Translations under genes and position numbers: made by a program | Shown: one piece after another, positions 19,074 to 27,901 of the stretch | How positions within the stretch are numbered: the first letter of the stretch is position 1 | Layout: every line of letters starts with the position of its first letter | NCBI RefSeq assembly: GCF_000423085.1 | Contig: NZ_AUHH01000014.1 | Span: 24,690-88,689, forward strand | DNA: 64,000 nt | Reading direction: 5' to 3' | Origin: Granulicoccus phenolivorans DSM 17626 = NBRC 107789 = JCM 15570 | Lineage (GTDB): Bacteria; Actinomycetota; Actinomycetes; Propionibacteriales; Propionibacteriaceae | The notes under the pieces: generated by a model | Told to the model about the DNA's origin: nothing | Database searches by the model: none | Seen by the model: only the letters and a program-made list of their open reading frames with translations

Positions 19074-19757
19074 TCAGCGCGAAGCCAACGCCCAGCGACC
19101 GAGCAGGGTCGAACCACTGCTGATCATCGTACGCAGAGTCAGTCGGCGCGGCACTGCGGTGGACCCCAGCAGCGGCACGGGGACACCGGTCAACCGAGGG
19201 CTGATGGTGTGGCACAGTTCGTCGACCAGATCGGCGGCAATCAGGTGGCCGAGCAGGGTCGGTCCCCCTTCGGTCAGGACGCGCTGCCCGGCCAGCCGAT
19301 CCAGGACGCCGGGCAGGTCCACCCGGTCGGCCCCCACCCGCCAGACCTCGACCAGATCGCGGACCTGATCGGAGACCGCGGCAGCCTCGGTGGTGACCAG
19401 CACCACCTGCCCGGGATGCTCGGGCAGCAGCGGCAACAGATGCTCCGGGAAGCGGCCCCGCCCGCTGACGATCACCAGGCGCGGCCCGTCGGGGACCCCG
19501 TAGTGCTCGGCCCGGACCGTCCCCGCACCCATCAGAATCACATCCGACAGGCTGCGCAGGGTCGCGAAGACGGCATGGTCGGCGGCATCGTTCAGGCTTC
19601 CGGAGAGTCCGTCGGAGCCGGTGACCGACCCGTCCAGCGAGGTGATCATGTTGGCGCGGACCCGATCGCCGGGCGCCCAGGCGTACACCTCGGGCAGGTC
19701 GGCGACGGTGATCGGCCGGGCCTGCGGCAGGAGCTGCCGGAACTCGGGGTCACTCAT
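19074..19757 (-). CDS. RibD C-terminal/dihydrofolate reductase-like pyrimidine reductase
   Basis: 227-residue NADPH-dependent reductase-like protein. Family landmarks are RANMITSLDGSVTG (N-terminal strand and substrate loop), DVILMGAGTVRAEHYG (cofactor loop) and VLTEGGPTLLGHLI (TEGGxxL near the active site). Actinobacteria keep several such paralogues outside the riboflavin operon; none of the rib genes is adjacent, so the substrate is unknown. Good ATG start at 19757. Confidence 0.85.
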   Translation of the reverse strand: MSDPEFRQLLPQARPITVADLPEVYAWAPGDRVRANMITSLDGSVTGSDGLSGSLNDAADHAVFATLRSLSDVILMGAGTVRAEHYGVPDGPRLVIVSGRGRFPEHLLPLLPEHPGQVVLVTTEAAAVSDQVRDLVEVWRVGADRVDLPGVLDRLAGQRVLTEGGPTLLGHLIAADLVDELCHTISPRLTGVPVPLLGSTAVPRRLTLRTMISSGSTLLGRWALASR

Positions 19758-19784
19758 TCCCCTATTGTCCGGGTTCGGACCGGG

Positions 19785-20390
19785 CTACGGCTTCGGGGTG
19801 GGGTGCGGGAGCCAGGTGGCCACGGCGTACTGCACCCCGAACGGGTCATCGGCCCACCAGTACGCGGTCCGGGTGTCGGGCAGGACGCGGGCGAGCACCT
19901 GCCAGCCCAGCCAGCCGGCGGCCAGCAGTTCCCGGGCCGTGCCGGCGTCCAGGGCGGCCAGCGCGGCCGGATCCGGCGCGGCCAGGGCTCGGCACACCTC
20001 GGCATCGAAGGCCGCGGCCCGCGGGTCGAAATGCCCCGGCGCCTTCGGGTCGCGACGCGCTGATCCGTCGCCGGTGACCAGCAGGGCGGTGCCGGCCGCG
20101 GCCGCGGTCACCTCGGCAACGACGGCGTCGATCGTCTGCTCGGTGACCGGCAGTTCCCGCACCGGGAGATCGGCCAGGGCGCTGTCGGCCAGTACGGCGG
20201 CGGCCACCCGGAACCCGGGCGAGGCCTGCTCGGCGATCACCGTCACCTGCTCGGGTCCGGCCCCGGCTACCTGTGCCAGGGCGGCGTGGCAGTGCGCCCG
20301 CAGTTCGGCCGCGGGGTCGGCGAGCGAGGCGTACGCCGGCAGCAGCAACAACGGCTTCGGGATCAGGGTGACCGCGGTGATGGAGCTCAT
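19785..20390 (-). CDS. Class III extradiol dioxygenase (LigB)-like protein
   Basis: 201-residue protein with the overall pattern of the LigB/Memo-type fold: VTLIPKPLLLLPAYA at the N-terminus, a central AGTALLVTGDGSAR strand-turn and a C-terminal YWWADDPFGVQYAVATWLPHP. Residues usually serving as Fe ligands are not evident (no N-terminal His pair), so enzymatic dioxygenase activity is doubtful. The ATG overlaps the folP2 stop (ATGA), making it the last gene of the LLM oxidoreductase-gpgS-folP2 run. Confidence 0.7.
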   Translation of the reverse strand: MSSITAVTLIPKPLLLLPAYASLADPAAELRAHCHAALAQVAGAGPEQVTVIAEQASPGFRVAAAVLADSALADLPVRELPVTEQTIDAVVAEVTAAAAGTALLVTGDGSARRDPKAPGHFDPRAAAFDAEVCRALAAPDPAALAALDAGTARELLAAGWLGWQVLARVLPDTRTAYWWADDPFGVQYAVATWLPHPTPKP

Positions 20391-21271
20391 GCCAGCCCCC
20401 GGACCGCGCGCGCCGGGAGCCGCTCGCCCCGGATCACCGACACCATGTCGAGCACCTGGCGGGTCTCGGCCACCTCGTGCACCCGGTAGATCTGGGCGCC
20501 CTGCCAGGCGGAGATCGCGGTGGTGGCGAGGGTACCGACCACCCGCTGCTTGACCGGGCGATCCAGCGCTTCCCCGACGAAGTCCTTGTTCGACAAGGAG
20601 ACCAGCAGCGGCCGGCCCAGGGCGGCGAGTTCGTCCAGCCGGCGGGTCAGTTCGAGGGAGTGGAAGGAGTTCTTGCCGAAATCATGGGCCGGGTCGATGA
20701 TCACCCGCCGGGCGGGTACGCCGGCGGCCTCGGCCCGGGCCGCCTGGGCCTGCAGGGAGTCCAGCGCGGCGGCGACCACGTCGTCGAACTCGACCCGGTG
20801 CGGCCGGGTCCGCGGGGTGACGCCGCCGGTATGGGTGCACACCACGGCAGCCCCGAACTCGGCGGCGACCTCGACCAACTGCGGATCCGCCCCGCCCCAG
20901 GCGTCGTTGAGCAGGTCCGCGCCGGCGTCACAGACCGCCCGGCCGACCTCGTGGCGCCAAGTGTCCACCGAGATGATCAGGTCGGGGTACGCCTGGCGTA
21001 CCCGGGCCACGAACGGAACCACCCGGCGGCACTCCTCGGCGACGTCGATCTCCTCGCCGGGGGCGGCCTTGATCCCGCCGATGTCGATCAGGTCGGCGCC
21101 CTGCTCGACGACCTCGGCGACCCGTTGGAAGGCCACATCCTCGGCCCAGGTGCGCCCCTGGTCGTAGAACGAATCGGGGGTCCGGTTGATGATGGCCATC
21201 ACGAGCCGGTCGGTGGGGGCGAAGCCACGACCCCGCAGTTCCAGGAACGGTGGCTGGGTGTCCGGGCGCAT
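20387..21271 (-). CDS. folP2: Dihydropteroate synthase-like protein (FolP2 type)
   Basis: 294-residue TIM barrel of the pterin-binding family. It has MAIINRTPDSFYDQG in place of the canonical NxTPDSFSDGG loop, and DIGGIKAAPGEEID where true DHPS has DIGGESTRPG. The Arg/Thr residues that bind substrate in the second loop are therefore replaced. This matches mycobacterial FolP2, which sits next to gpgS (Rv1207-Rv1208) and was reported to lack DHPS activity. Start ATG 21271 overlaps the gpgS stop (TGATG). Confidence 0.85.
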   Translation of the reverse strand: MRPDTQPPFLELRGRGFAPTDRLVMAIINRTPDSFYDQGRTWAEDVAFQRVAEVVEQGADLIDIGGIKAAPGEEIDVAEECRRVVPFVARVRQAYPDLIISVDTWRHEVGRAVCDAGADLLNDAWGGADPQLVEVAAEFGAAVVCTHTGGVTPRTRPHRVEFDDVVAAALDSLQAQAARAEAAGVPARRVIIDPAHDFGKNSFHSLELTRRLDELAALGRPLLVSLSNKDFVGEALDRPVKQRVVGTLATTAISAWQGAQIYRVHEVAETRQVLDMVSVIRGERLPARAVRGLA

Positions 21272-22173
21272 CAGCAGGCCTCCCGGGTCGTCGCCGCGGT
21301 CGTGTCGTGGTCGGGCAATTCGCGCAGCGGCGGACGTTCGGTGGTCGGCACCGGACGCGGGGCCGGCCGGCCGCCGGCGAACTGGGTCAGGGTGATCGGG
21401 TCCTCGGCCACTCCCCCGGCCCGTCGGGTCGCCGCGGCGAGCACCTGGGTGGCCATCACGCCGAGTTGGCGCAGACTCTGGTGCCGGTGCGTACGCCGAC
21501 CCAACCACGCCTGGCCGATCGCGTCCGCACCGTAGCGGGCCTCGATGTCCAGCAGGGTGGCGATCTCCACGCCGTACCCACAGGGCACCGCCAGGGCGGC
21601 GAAGGCGTCGCGGCGGATCGCCCACTCCCCCGCCAGCGGCTGCGCGATCCCGGCCAGGCTCGGCCGGTGCACCGCCAGCCAGGGCCGGGCCATCAGTTCG
21701 GTCACCCGGCCGCCGCCGTCGGTCTCCACGTTCCCGTCCGCGGCGTAGTCCCGGCCGTACCAGCCCTTCACCAGTTGGATCGACGGGTCGGCCAGCGGGG
21801 CCACCAGCCGCGGTACGAACTCGGTGCTCCACTCGACCAGGTCCGCGTCGAGGAAGACCAGCACGTCCCCGGAGGTGACGAACTGGGACTTCCACAGCGC
21901 CTCCCCCTTGCCCGGGTGGGAGCCCAGGTCGGGCCGCACGTCGGCCACCGCATGCACCCGGGCCCCGGCCTCGGCGGCGACCCGGGCGGTCGCGTCGGTG
22001 GAGTCGGAGTCCATCACGACCAGTTCGTGCAGCTGCCCGGCCAGGTCGGTACGCAGCCGGGTCACCATCGCGGCGACGGTGGCCTCCTCGTTCCGGGCGG
22101 GCAGGACCACCGACACTCGGAGGGGTTCCACGATCTGCGAGACGTACATGCGGGCAACTGTAGGCGGCGTCAC
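21271..22173 (-). CDS. gpgS: Glucosyl-3-phosphoglycerate synthase
   Basis: 300-residue GT-A/GT81 glycosyltransferase that makes glucosyl-3-phosphoglycerate from NDP-glucose and 3-phosphoglycerate, the first step to glucosylglycerate or methylglucose lipopolysaccharide. Motifs are VVLPARNEEATV (nucleotide binding), VFLDADLVEW (DxD-type metal site), HPGKGEALWKS and GYGVEIATLLD. GTG 22173 overlaps the upstream stop (GTGA); an internal ATG at 22149 (MYVSQIV) is an alternative start. Confidence 0.92.
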   Translation of the reverse strand: MTPPTVARMYVSQIVEPLRVSVVLPARNEEATVAAMVTRLRTDLAGQLHELVVMDSDSTDATARVAAEAGARVHAVADVRPDLGSHPGKGEALWKSQFVTSGDVLVFLDADLVEWSTEFVPRLVAPLADPSIQLVKGWYGRDYAADGNVETDGGGRVTELMARPWLAVHRPSLAGIAQPLAGEWAIRRDAFAALAVPCGYGVEIATLLDIEARYGADAIGQAWLGRRTHRHQSLRQLGVMATQVLAAATRRAGGVAEDPITLTQFAGGRPAPRPVPTTERPPLRELPDHDTTAATTREAC

Positions 22174-23228
22174 AGCTTCTGCGCGAAGTCCTTGATCGCC
22201 TCGACGGTCTGCAGCCGGGCCGCGTGGTCCGGGCTGGGCAGGCCGAGCAGCAGGGTGTGGACACCGGCGCGGTCGTACGCCGCCAGGCGCGAGCGGACCT
22301 GCTCGGGGGTACCGATCAGGGAGACCGCATCGATGAACTCGTCGGGCACCGAGGCCGTGGCCTCCTGCACCTTCCCGGTCAGGAAGAGATCCTGCACCTT
22401 CTCCGCCGCCTCGCCGAAGCCGTAGCGCACGGCGAGGTCGTTGTAGAAGTTCTTGCCCTTGGCCCCCATCCCGCCGACGTAGAGGGCGAGGGTGCGCCGC
22501 ACCTGGGTCCGCGCCCCCTCGATCGCCGCCTCGTCATCGCTGACCAGCGCGTAGGTGTCGGCGTACACCTGCAGGTCGCCGAGTTCGGGAGCCCGCTTGG
22601 CGCGGCCGGCCGCCAGCGATTCACCGAAGACCTCCTCGGCCTTTTCGGGGTAGTAGAAGATCGGCTGCCAGGCCTCGAACAACTCGGCGGCCAGTGCCAC
22701 GTTCTTCGGTCCGATCGAGGCGAGCAGCATCGGAATCCGGTCCCGGACCGGGTGCCCGACCAGCTTCAACGGCTTCCCCAGACCCGAGCCGCCGCGGTCG
22801 GGCTGCAGCGGAACCTGGTAGTACTTCCCGTTGTGCACCAGCGCCTCGCGCCGCCAGACCTTGCGGCAGATGTCGACGACCTCGCGCACCCGGCCCAGCG
22901 GGGCGTCGTACTTCACCCCGTGGAACCCCTCGATCACCTGGGGCCCCGAGGCGCCCACGCCGAGCACGAAGCGTCCCTGCGACAGCAGGTCCAACCCGGC
23001 GGCGCTCATCGCGAGCACGGTCGGCGTCCGGGAGAAGATGTTGACGATGCCGGTGCCGAGCTTGGTCCGCTCGGTGCGCCCGGCGAGGAAACCGAGCACG
23101 CTGATCGCATCGAAGGTGTACGCCTCCGGAATCAGGGCCAGGTCCAACCCGACCCGGTCGTACGCGACGACATCCTCGACCAGCTGGCCGTAATCGGTGC
23201 CGAGGGAGAACATGGTTCCGATTTCCAC
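22170..23228 (-). CDS. LLM-class F420-dependent oxidoreductase
   Basis: 352-residue luciferase-like TIM barrel. Features include the N-terminal EIGTMFSLGTD, LALIPEAYTFDAISVLGFLAGRT, GTGIVNIFSRTPTVLAMSAAGLDLLSQGRFVLGVG-type central motif and a C-terminal SLIGTPEQVRSRLAAY. The family uses F420 (or FMN) for hydride transfer; the substrate cannot be told. GTG start at 23228 with AAGGAGG upstream. It heads the overlapping chain gpgS-folP2-LigB-like. Confidence 0.88.
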   Translation of the reverse strand: MEIGTMFSLGTDYGQLVEDVVAYDRVGLDLALIPEAYTFDAISVLGFLAGRTERTKLGTGIVNIFSRTPTVLAMSAAGLDLLSQGRFVLGVGASGPQVIEGFHGVKYDAPLGRVREVVDICRKVWRREALVHNGKYYQVPLQPDRGGSGLGKPLKLVGHPVRDRIPMLLASIGPKNVALAAELFEAWQPIFYYPEKAEEVFGESLAAGRAKRAPELGDLQVYADTYALVSDDEAAIEGARTQVRRTLALYVGGMGAKGKNFYNDLAVRYGFGEAAEKVQDLFLTGKVQEATASVPDEFIDAVSLIGTPEQVRSRLAAYDRAGVHTLLLGLPSPDHAARLQTVEAIKDFAQKL

Positions 23229-23320
23229 GGAGCCTCCTTGTGTCCGGTGGCCGGCGTCGGTGCCGGTCGGGTCGAACGCAGCTTACCGGCCGGTCACTTG
23301 TTGGTGTGGCCGAGTTCAGC

Positions 23321-23884
23321 TCACAGGTGGGCGCCGAACCGGATGGCGCGCACGATCTGGACCACGCCGAGCACGGCGAGGGAGGCACCCAGCAGCATCC
23401 AGAGCACGGCCGCACCCCAGATCGGCGACAGCAGCAGTCCGATCCCGGCCAGGATGCTCACCACCGCCATCAGGATGGTCCAGACCTTGGAGGCCGAGTC
23501 GCCCAGCATGGTGAGGCTGACGATCCCCTCGATGATCCAGGCGATCCCGACGGTCACGCCGAGCAGCACGGCCAGCGCGGCGGTCGCGGCCTGCAGGTTG
23601 GTCAGCGCCAGCACCGCCACGACGATGAACACGATCCCGAGCACCACGTAGGAGACCCGCGGCCAGGCACCCAGCCGGCGCGTCATGATGCCGAGAAAGA
23701 TGTTGATGACCCCGGCGATGAAGGCGTACACGCAGATGATGCCGGCCACCACGACCGCGGTCTTGGCGGGCCACACGAGTACCAGCACCCCGATCACCAG
23801 GGCGAGCAGGCCGCTGACCCCGAGCAGCACCCGCAGACCGGTGACCGTCGAGCGTTCCACTGAGTACAGGTCGATCGTGGGCAT
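23321..23884 (-). CDS. HdeD/DUF308 family membrane protein
   Basis: 187-residue integral membrane protein with six hydrophobic helices arranged as three repeated pairs (GVSGLLALVIGVLVLVWPAKTAVVVAGIICVYAFIAGV is the type region, with WP at the helix turn). This is the HdeD/DUF308 pattern. E. coli HdeD is linked to acid resistance; the role here is unknown. ATG 23884 follows GAGGAG. The preceding in-frame sequence lacks hydrophobic or conserved character. Confidence 0.85.
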   Translation of the reverse strand: MPTIDLYSVERSTVTGLRVLLGVSGLLALVIGVLVLVWPAKTAVVVAGIICVYAFIAGVINIFLGIMTRRLGAWPRVSYVVLGIVFIVVAVLALTNLQAATAALAVLLGVTVGIAWIIEGIVSLTMLGDSASKVWTILMAVVSILAGIGLLLSPIWGAAVLWMLLGASLAVLGVVQIVRAIRFGAHL

Positions 23885-24039
23885 GATGACTCCTCGCAGA
23901 GATGACTGATGACCGGTCGGGCTCGTTCCCGGGCGTACCCCGGCGACGAGGGCAGGGCCCAGCCTAGCCCTGCCCCCAGGACCCCGCGGCCGGACCCCTG
24001 GGGTCATAGCCAGCGCCTATCGCCGCGACACCAAATCAA

Positions 24040-24072
24040 TGACCATAGTTTCAATGAAATTGTTGACCATAG
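24040..24072 (+). promoter_or_regulatory. AT-rich direct repeats TGACCATAG upstream of the thiolase gene
   Basis: TGACCATAG occurs at 24040-24048 and 24064-24072 (24 bases apart) in an AT-rich patch unlike its surroundings, with TTTCAATGAAA, a small dyad, between them. The second copy is part of TTGACC, a possible -35 box. It lies 55-87 bases before the start codon; an operator/promoter role is inferred. Confidence 0.45.
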
Positions 24073-24126
24073 ATTCTCTGCTGGGGTGAAATGGTCGGGT
24101 CCCTGCCTCATCTCACAGGAGTTCTC

Positions 24127-25260
24127 ATGCGTGACGCCGTCATCGTGGACGCGGTCCGGGTTCCCATCGGTAAGCGGAACGGCGCGTACGCCGACCTGCA
24201 CCCCGGCGATCTGGCCGCCCATGTCCTGACCGCCCTGGTGCAGCGGACCGGCTTCGATCCGGCCCGGGTGGACGACGTGGTCTGGGGGTGCGTGACGCAG
24301 AGCGGAGAGCAGTCCGGCAACATCGGCCGGGTGGCCCTGCTCGCGGCCGGATGGCCGACCTCGGTGCCGTCCACCACCGTGGATCGCAAGTGCGGCTCCA
24401 GCCAGCAGGCAGTCGCCTTCGCCGCCGCGGGCGTCATCTCGGGCCAGTACGACTTCGCCGTCGCCGGTGGGGTCGAGTCGATGTCGCGGGTCCAGATGGG
24501 CTCCAACGCCCAGGGCCAGGCGCAGTACCCGGATTCGGTGTTGGAGCGCTTCGGCGTACGGGGCTTCTCCCAGGGCATCGGCGCGGAACTGGTCGCCGAC
24601 AAGTGGGGCTTCTCCCGGGCCCAGCTCGACGAATACTCCGTACGCTCGCACGAGCGGACCGCGGCCGCGATCGACTCCGGCGCCTTCGACTCCCAACTCG
24701 CCCCGCTGCCGGGGCGGATCACCGCCGATGAGGGCCTGCGTCGTGGCTCCACGGTGGAGAAGCTGGGCACTCTGAAGACCGTGTTCCGGGAGGACGGCGT
24801 GATCCACGCCGGCAACTCCTCGCAGATCGCCGACGGTACCGCGGCGCTGCTGATCACCACCTCGGAGCTGGCCCGGGCGAACGGGCTGACCCCCTTGGCC
24901 CGGATCCACACCACCGTGGTCGCTGCCGACGACCCGGTGATCATGCTCACCGCCCCGATCCCGGCAACCGCGAAGGCGCTGCGGCGCGCGGGACTCAGCA
25001 TTTCCGACATCGGCGCCTTCGAGGTGAACGAGGCCTTCGCTCCGGTGCCGCTGGCCTGGCAGGCGGAGACCGGTGCTGCGGACGCGGTGACCAATCCGCT
25101 CGGCGGGGCGATCGCGGTCGGGCACCCGTTGGGCGGCTCGGGGGCGGCGCTGATGACCCGACTGGTCCATCACATGAAGGCGCAGAACATCCGGTACGGC
25201 CTGCAGACGATGTGCGAGGCCGGCGGTCAGGCGAACGCGACCATTCTCGAATTGCTCTGA
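24127..25260 (+). CDS. Acetyl-CoA C-acyltransferase (thiolase)
   Basis: 377-residue thiolase that would cleave 3-oxoacyl-CoA with CoA in beta-oxidation of acids or rings. The nucleophilic Cys is in TTVDRKCGSSQQAV, the His in GHPLGGSGAALM and the second Cys in MCEAGGQANA; all three catalytic positions are present. The DRKCGSSQQA form is typical of actinobacterial catabolic (FadA5/FadA6-like) thiolases rather than biosynthetic AtoB types, an impression from memory. ATG 24127 is preceded by ACAGGAG. Monocistronic as far as can be seen. Confidence 0.93.
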   Translation: MRDAVIVDAVRVPIGKRNGAYADLHPGDLAAHVLTALVQRTGFDPARVDDVVWGCVTQSGEQSGNIGRVALLAAGWPTSVPSTTVDRKCGSSQQAVAFAAAGVISGQYDFAVAGGVESMSRVQMGSNAQGQAQYPDSVLERFGVRGFSQGIGAELVADKWGFSRAQLDEYSVRSHERTAAAIDSGAFDSQLAPLPGRITADEGLRRGSTVEKLGTLKTVFREDGVIHAGNSSQIADGTAALLITTSELARANGLTPLARIHTTVVAADDPVIMLTAPIPATAKALRRAGLSISDIGAFEVNEAFAPVPLAWQAETGAADAVTNPLGGAIAVGHPLGGSGAALMTRLVHHMKAQNIRYGLQTMCEAGGQANATILELL

Positions 25261-25297
25261 ATCCCACCCAGCGCACCGGCTGGGTTACGTTGACCGG

Positions 25298-26146
25298 GTG
25301 CAGACCGCTCCGTTGACCGTGCGAGCCCCCGACGGGCGCGTGCTCGCGGGTACCAGCAGCGGTCCCACCGATGGACGTCCGGTCCTGTTCGTCGCCGGCG
25401 CAGGGACGGGCCGGGCCATGACCTTCGGCGACGACCTCCTTGCCGCACGCAGTGTCCGCCTGATCACGATGGATCGTCCGGGCATGGGTGGCTCGGATCC
25501 GGACCCGGCGCGTACCGTCGCCAGCACGGCAGCGGACTACCGAACCTTTCTCAGCGGTGTCCTGGGCGGCGACCACGCCGCGGTACCGGTCGTGGCGAAT
25601 TCGCAAGGGGCCCTGTTCGGCCTCGCCCTCGCGGCTCACGGTTGGCCGAGCACGCTGGTCCTGGTCTCGCCCGCCGACGAGGTCGCCCATCCCGACGTGC
25701 GCGCGCTGCTGCCCCAGGCGGCTCGGACGCTCCCCGATCTCGTCGCCGGGGACCCGGGTCGGGCGCGCGCCGTCCTGCACTCCTTCACCGCCGAGGGCAT
25801 GCGGACGATGATCCTGGACAGCTCGATCCCGGCGGACCGGGCGGTGTACACCGAACCGGCCTTCGCCCGGCGCTGGGCGACAGCGCTCGACCAGGGTTTC
25901 GCCCACAACGGCGCCGGCTACGTGGTCGACACGATGGCGGCGATGGCACCCTGGCCCCTCGACCTTGCGCGGATCGCGTGCCCCACCGTCGTCCTGTACG
26001 GCGCCGAGGATGCCGGCCACTCCCCCGATCTCTGCGTGCTCCTTGCCTCCCGGATCCTGGGAAGCCGACGGATCGTGGTCCCGGGCGCGGGTGGCGCGCT
26101 GCTGTGGACCCACGCCGACCGGGTGCTCGACCTGGCGTTGTCCTGA
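25298..26146 (+). CDS. Alpha/beta-hydrolase family protein
   Basis: 282-residue alpha/beta hydrolase. The oxyanion strand is LFVAGAGTGRAM in place of the usual HG motif. The nucleophile elbow is VVANSQGALFG (Ser in N-S-Q-G), the acid is probably in YGAEDAGHSPD and the His in WTHADRV. GTG 25298 has no ribosome-binding site. TACGTT (25286-25291) six bases upstream could be a -10 box, which would give a leaderless transcript. Substrate unknown. Confidence 0.8.
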   Translation: MQTAPLTVRAPDGRVLAGTSSGPTDGRPVLFVAGAGTGRAMTFGDDLLAARSVRLITMDRPGMGGSDPDPARTVASTAADYRTFLSGVLGGDHAAVPVVANSQGALFGLALAAHGWPSTLVLVSPADEVAHPDVRALLPQAARTLPDLVAGDPGRARAVLHSFTAEGMRTMILDSSIPADRAVYTEPAFARRWATALDQGFAHNGAGYVVDTMAAMAPWPLDLARIACPTVVLYGAEDAGHSPDLCVLLASRILGSRRIVVPGAGGALLWTHADRVLDLALS

Positions 26147-26189
26147 CCCGATCGCCCGCTGCCTGCACTCTCAGGGGCGACTCGACTCC

Positions 26190-26852
26190 TCAGTGATGAT
26201 CCAGGAGGTTCGCGGACACCGTCCGGAGGTGGCTGCGCATCGCGTCGGAGGCTCCGGCCGGATCGCGGTCGTGCAGCGCCTCCACGATGACCGTGTGCTC
26301 CCCGTGGTAGCACTGCCGCCGCTCCGGGGTGGAACTGCGTCGCTTCGAGGTCCCCCACACCGGAAGTCCCCGGGCGGCGTTCATGACATCGAACATGCTC
26401 AGCAACAAGGCATTGTGACCCGCCTTCGCGATGGCGTGGTGCAGCCGGCCGTCCCAGGCCTCGAAGTCACCGTGGTCGGTTGCCGCACCCCCGGCCTGCA
26501 GACAACTGGTGACCAGGTCGAGGTCGGCCTGCGTCGCCGCCTGGGCGGCGATCGCGGCCAACGGCGGCTCGAGCGCCAACCGCGCCTGCATGATTTCGGC
26601 CGGGCTGGTGTCCGGGGGTGTCGGCGCCACGAAGCGGGGCGTCCGGTCGGCCAGATAGGTCCCGCGTCCGACGTGCCGGGTGATCAGCCCCTCGGTCTCC
26701 AGCACATCGAGGGCGCGCCGGATCGAGCCCCGGGAGGCCTGAAGGCGTTCCACGAGCTCGCGCTCGGTCGGCAGCTTGCTGCCGGGCCCCAGTTCGCCGG
26801 CTGCCACGGCCTCGTCGAGCAACGAGCGCAGCGAACTCTCGATTGTCAGCAT
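26190..26852 (-). CDS. GntR-family regulator, FadR (FCD) subfamily
   Basis: 220-residue repressor-type regulator. The N-terminal winged helix-turn-helix is clear (GSKLPTERELVERLQASRGSIRRALDVLETEGLI). The C-terminal all-helical FCD ligand domain has the metal/ligand positions in WDGRLHHAIAKAG and EHTVIVEALHDRD...MRSHL. ATG 26852 starts the HTH domain. It is divergent from the FAH-family operon, and near-identical half-sites lie between the two starts, so it probably controls that operon and itself. Confidence 0.92.
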   Translation of the reverse strand: MLTIESSLRSLLDEAVAAGELGPGSKLPTERELVERLQASRGSIRRALDVLETEGLITRHVGRGTYLADRTPRFVAPTPPDTSPAEIMQARLALEPPLAAIAAQAATQADLDLVTSCLQAGGAATDHGDFEAWDGRLHHAIAKAGHNALLLSMFDVMNAARGLPVWGTSKRRSSTPERRQCYHGEHTVIVEALHDRDPAGASDAMRSHLRTVSANLLDHH

Positions 26853-26869
26853 GCACCGAGGATACGACA

Positions 26870-26966
26870 AACCAATACAGACCAATATCATTCCGGCAAT
26901 TTCGCCTTTACAACGGCCCCTTCGCTGCTTAAGGTTACCCATATCGCAGGATTGGTCCTATTGGTT
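26870..26966. promoter_or_regulatory. Probable GntR operator pair in the divergent promoter region
   Basis: AACCAATACAGACCAATATC (26870-26889) and, inverted, GATTGGTCCTATTGGTT (26950-26966) share the pattern AACCAATA-N2/3-GACCAAT. Each contains two ACCAAT half-sites. One lies next to the gntR start and the other 13 bases before the FAH-family start, inside an unusually AT-rich stretch. Binding by the adjacent FadR-type regulator is inferred. Confidence 0.65.
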
Positions 26967-26978
26967 AGGAATGGTTCA

Positions 26979-27863
26979 ATGAAGTTGGTGACGTTCAGCG
27001 CCCGTGATGGCGCCGCCCGCGTCGGGGTCGTGGATAGCCAGGCCGGGATCGTCCGGGACGCCTCCCCCGTGCTCGGGGAGGCCGGCGTCCTGGACGTGAT
27101 CCGGGATTGGGAAACCCGAGGCCCCCAGTTGGCGCAGAGTCTCGCCGACCTGGCGTCGCTTCCACTGGACGAGGTGAAGCTCCATGCACCGATCCCCGTG
27201 CCGGCGCGCGACATCTTCGCGGTAGGCAAGAACTACAGCGAGCACGTCAAGGAGTTCGGGCGCAGTGGCTACGACCAACCGGACAAGTCCGAAGATCTGC
27301 CCACCGATCCGGTCGTGTTCCCGAAGGCGACCACCGCGGTCACCGGCCCCTACGACGACATCGAGTCCCATCCGGGCGTGACCGACGAACTCGACTACGA
27401 GGTCGAGCTCGGTGTCATCATCGGTAAGGGCGGGCGTGGCATCTCCCGCGAGAACGCCTACGACCACGTCTGGGGCTACGTCCTGATCGACGACTTCACC
27501 GCCCGCGACCTGCAGAAGAAGCACAAGCAGTGGCTGATCGGGAAGTCCCTGGACACCTTCTGCCCGATGGGCCCCTACGCCGTCAGCGCCGACGAGATCC
27601 CCGACGTCACAGCTCTGGAGGTACGCAGCAAGGTCAACGGCGAAGACCGTCAATACGGCAAGGTCGCCGACCTCATCTTCGACATCCCCGAACTGATCGC
27701 CGTGCTCTCCGCCGGAATCACCCTCCAACCCGGCGACATCATCGCCACCGGAACCCCGGCCGGCGTCGGCATCGGCTTCGACCCGCCCAAGTTCGTGCAC
27801 CCCGGTGACGTCATCGAGATGACCATCACCGGCCTCGGCACCCAGCGCAACACCGTCGTCTGA
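26979..27863 (+). CDS. Fumarylacetoacetate hydrolase (FAH) family protein
   Basis: 294-residue FAH-superfamily enzyme; members hydrolyse or decarboxylate acylpyruvate-like beta-diketo acids produced after ring cleavage. The metal ligands are visible in DELDYEVELGVIIG (Glu, Glu) and GYVLIDDFTARDLQ (Asp); WLIGKSLDTFCPMGP and TGTPAGVGIGFDPP complete the core. First gene of an operon with an alpha/beta hydrolase, an amidohydrolase and a DUF1636 protein, opposite a GntR regulator. The operon probably degrades a cyclic or amide-containing compound, but its substrate cannot be read from sequence. Confidence 0.92.
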   Translation: MKLVTFSARDGAARVGVVDSQAGIVRDASPVLGEAGVLDVIRDWETRGPQLAQSLADLASLPLDEVKLHAPIPVPARDIFAVGKNYSEHVKEFGRSGYDQPDKSEDLPTDPVVFPKATTAVTGPYDDIESHPGVTDELDYEVELGVIIGKGGRGISRENAYDHVWGYVLIDDFTARDLQKKHKQWLIGKSLDTFCPMGPYAVSADEIPDVTALEVRSKVNGEDRQYGKVADLIFDIPELIAVLSAGITLQPGDIIATGTPAGVGIGFDPPKFVHPGDVIEMTITGLGTQRNTVV

Positions 27864-27901
27864 ACCCACCGTCCGAACGCCCACGCGCAGAGGAGATCCC
27901 C

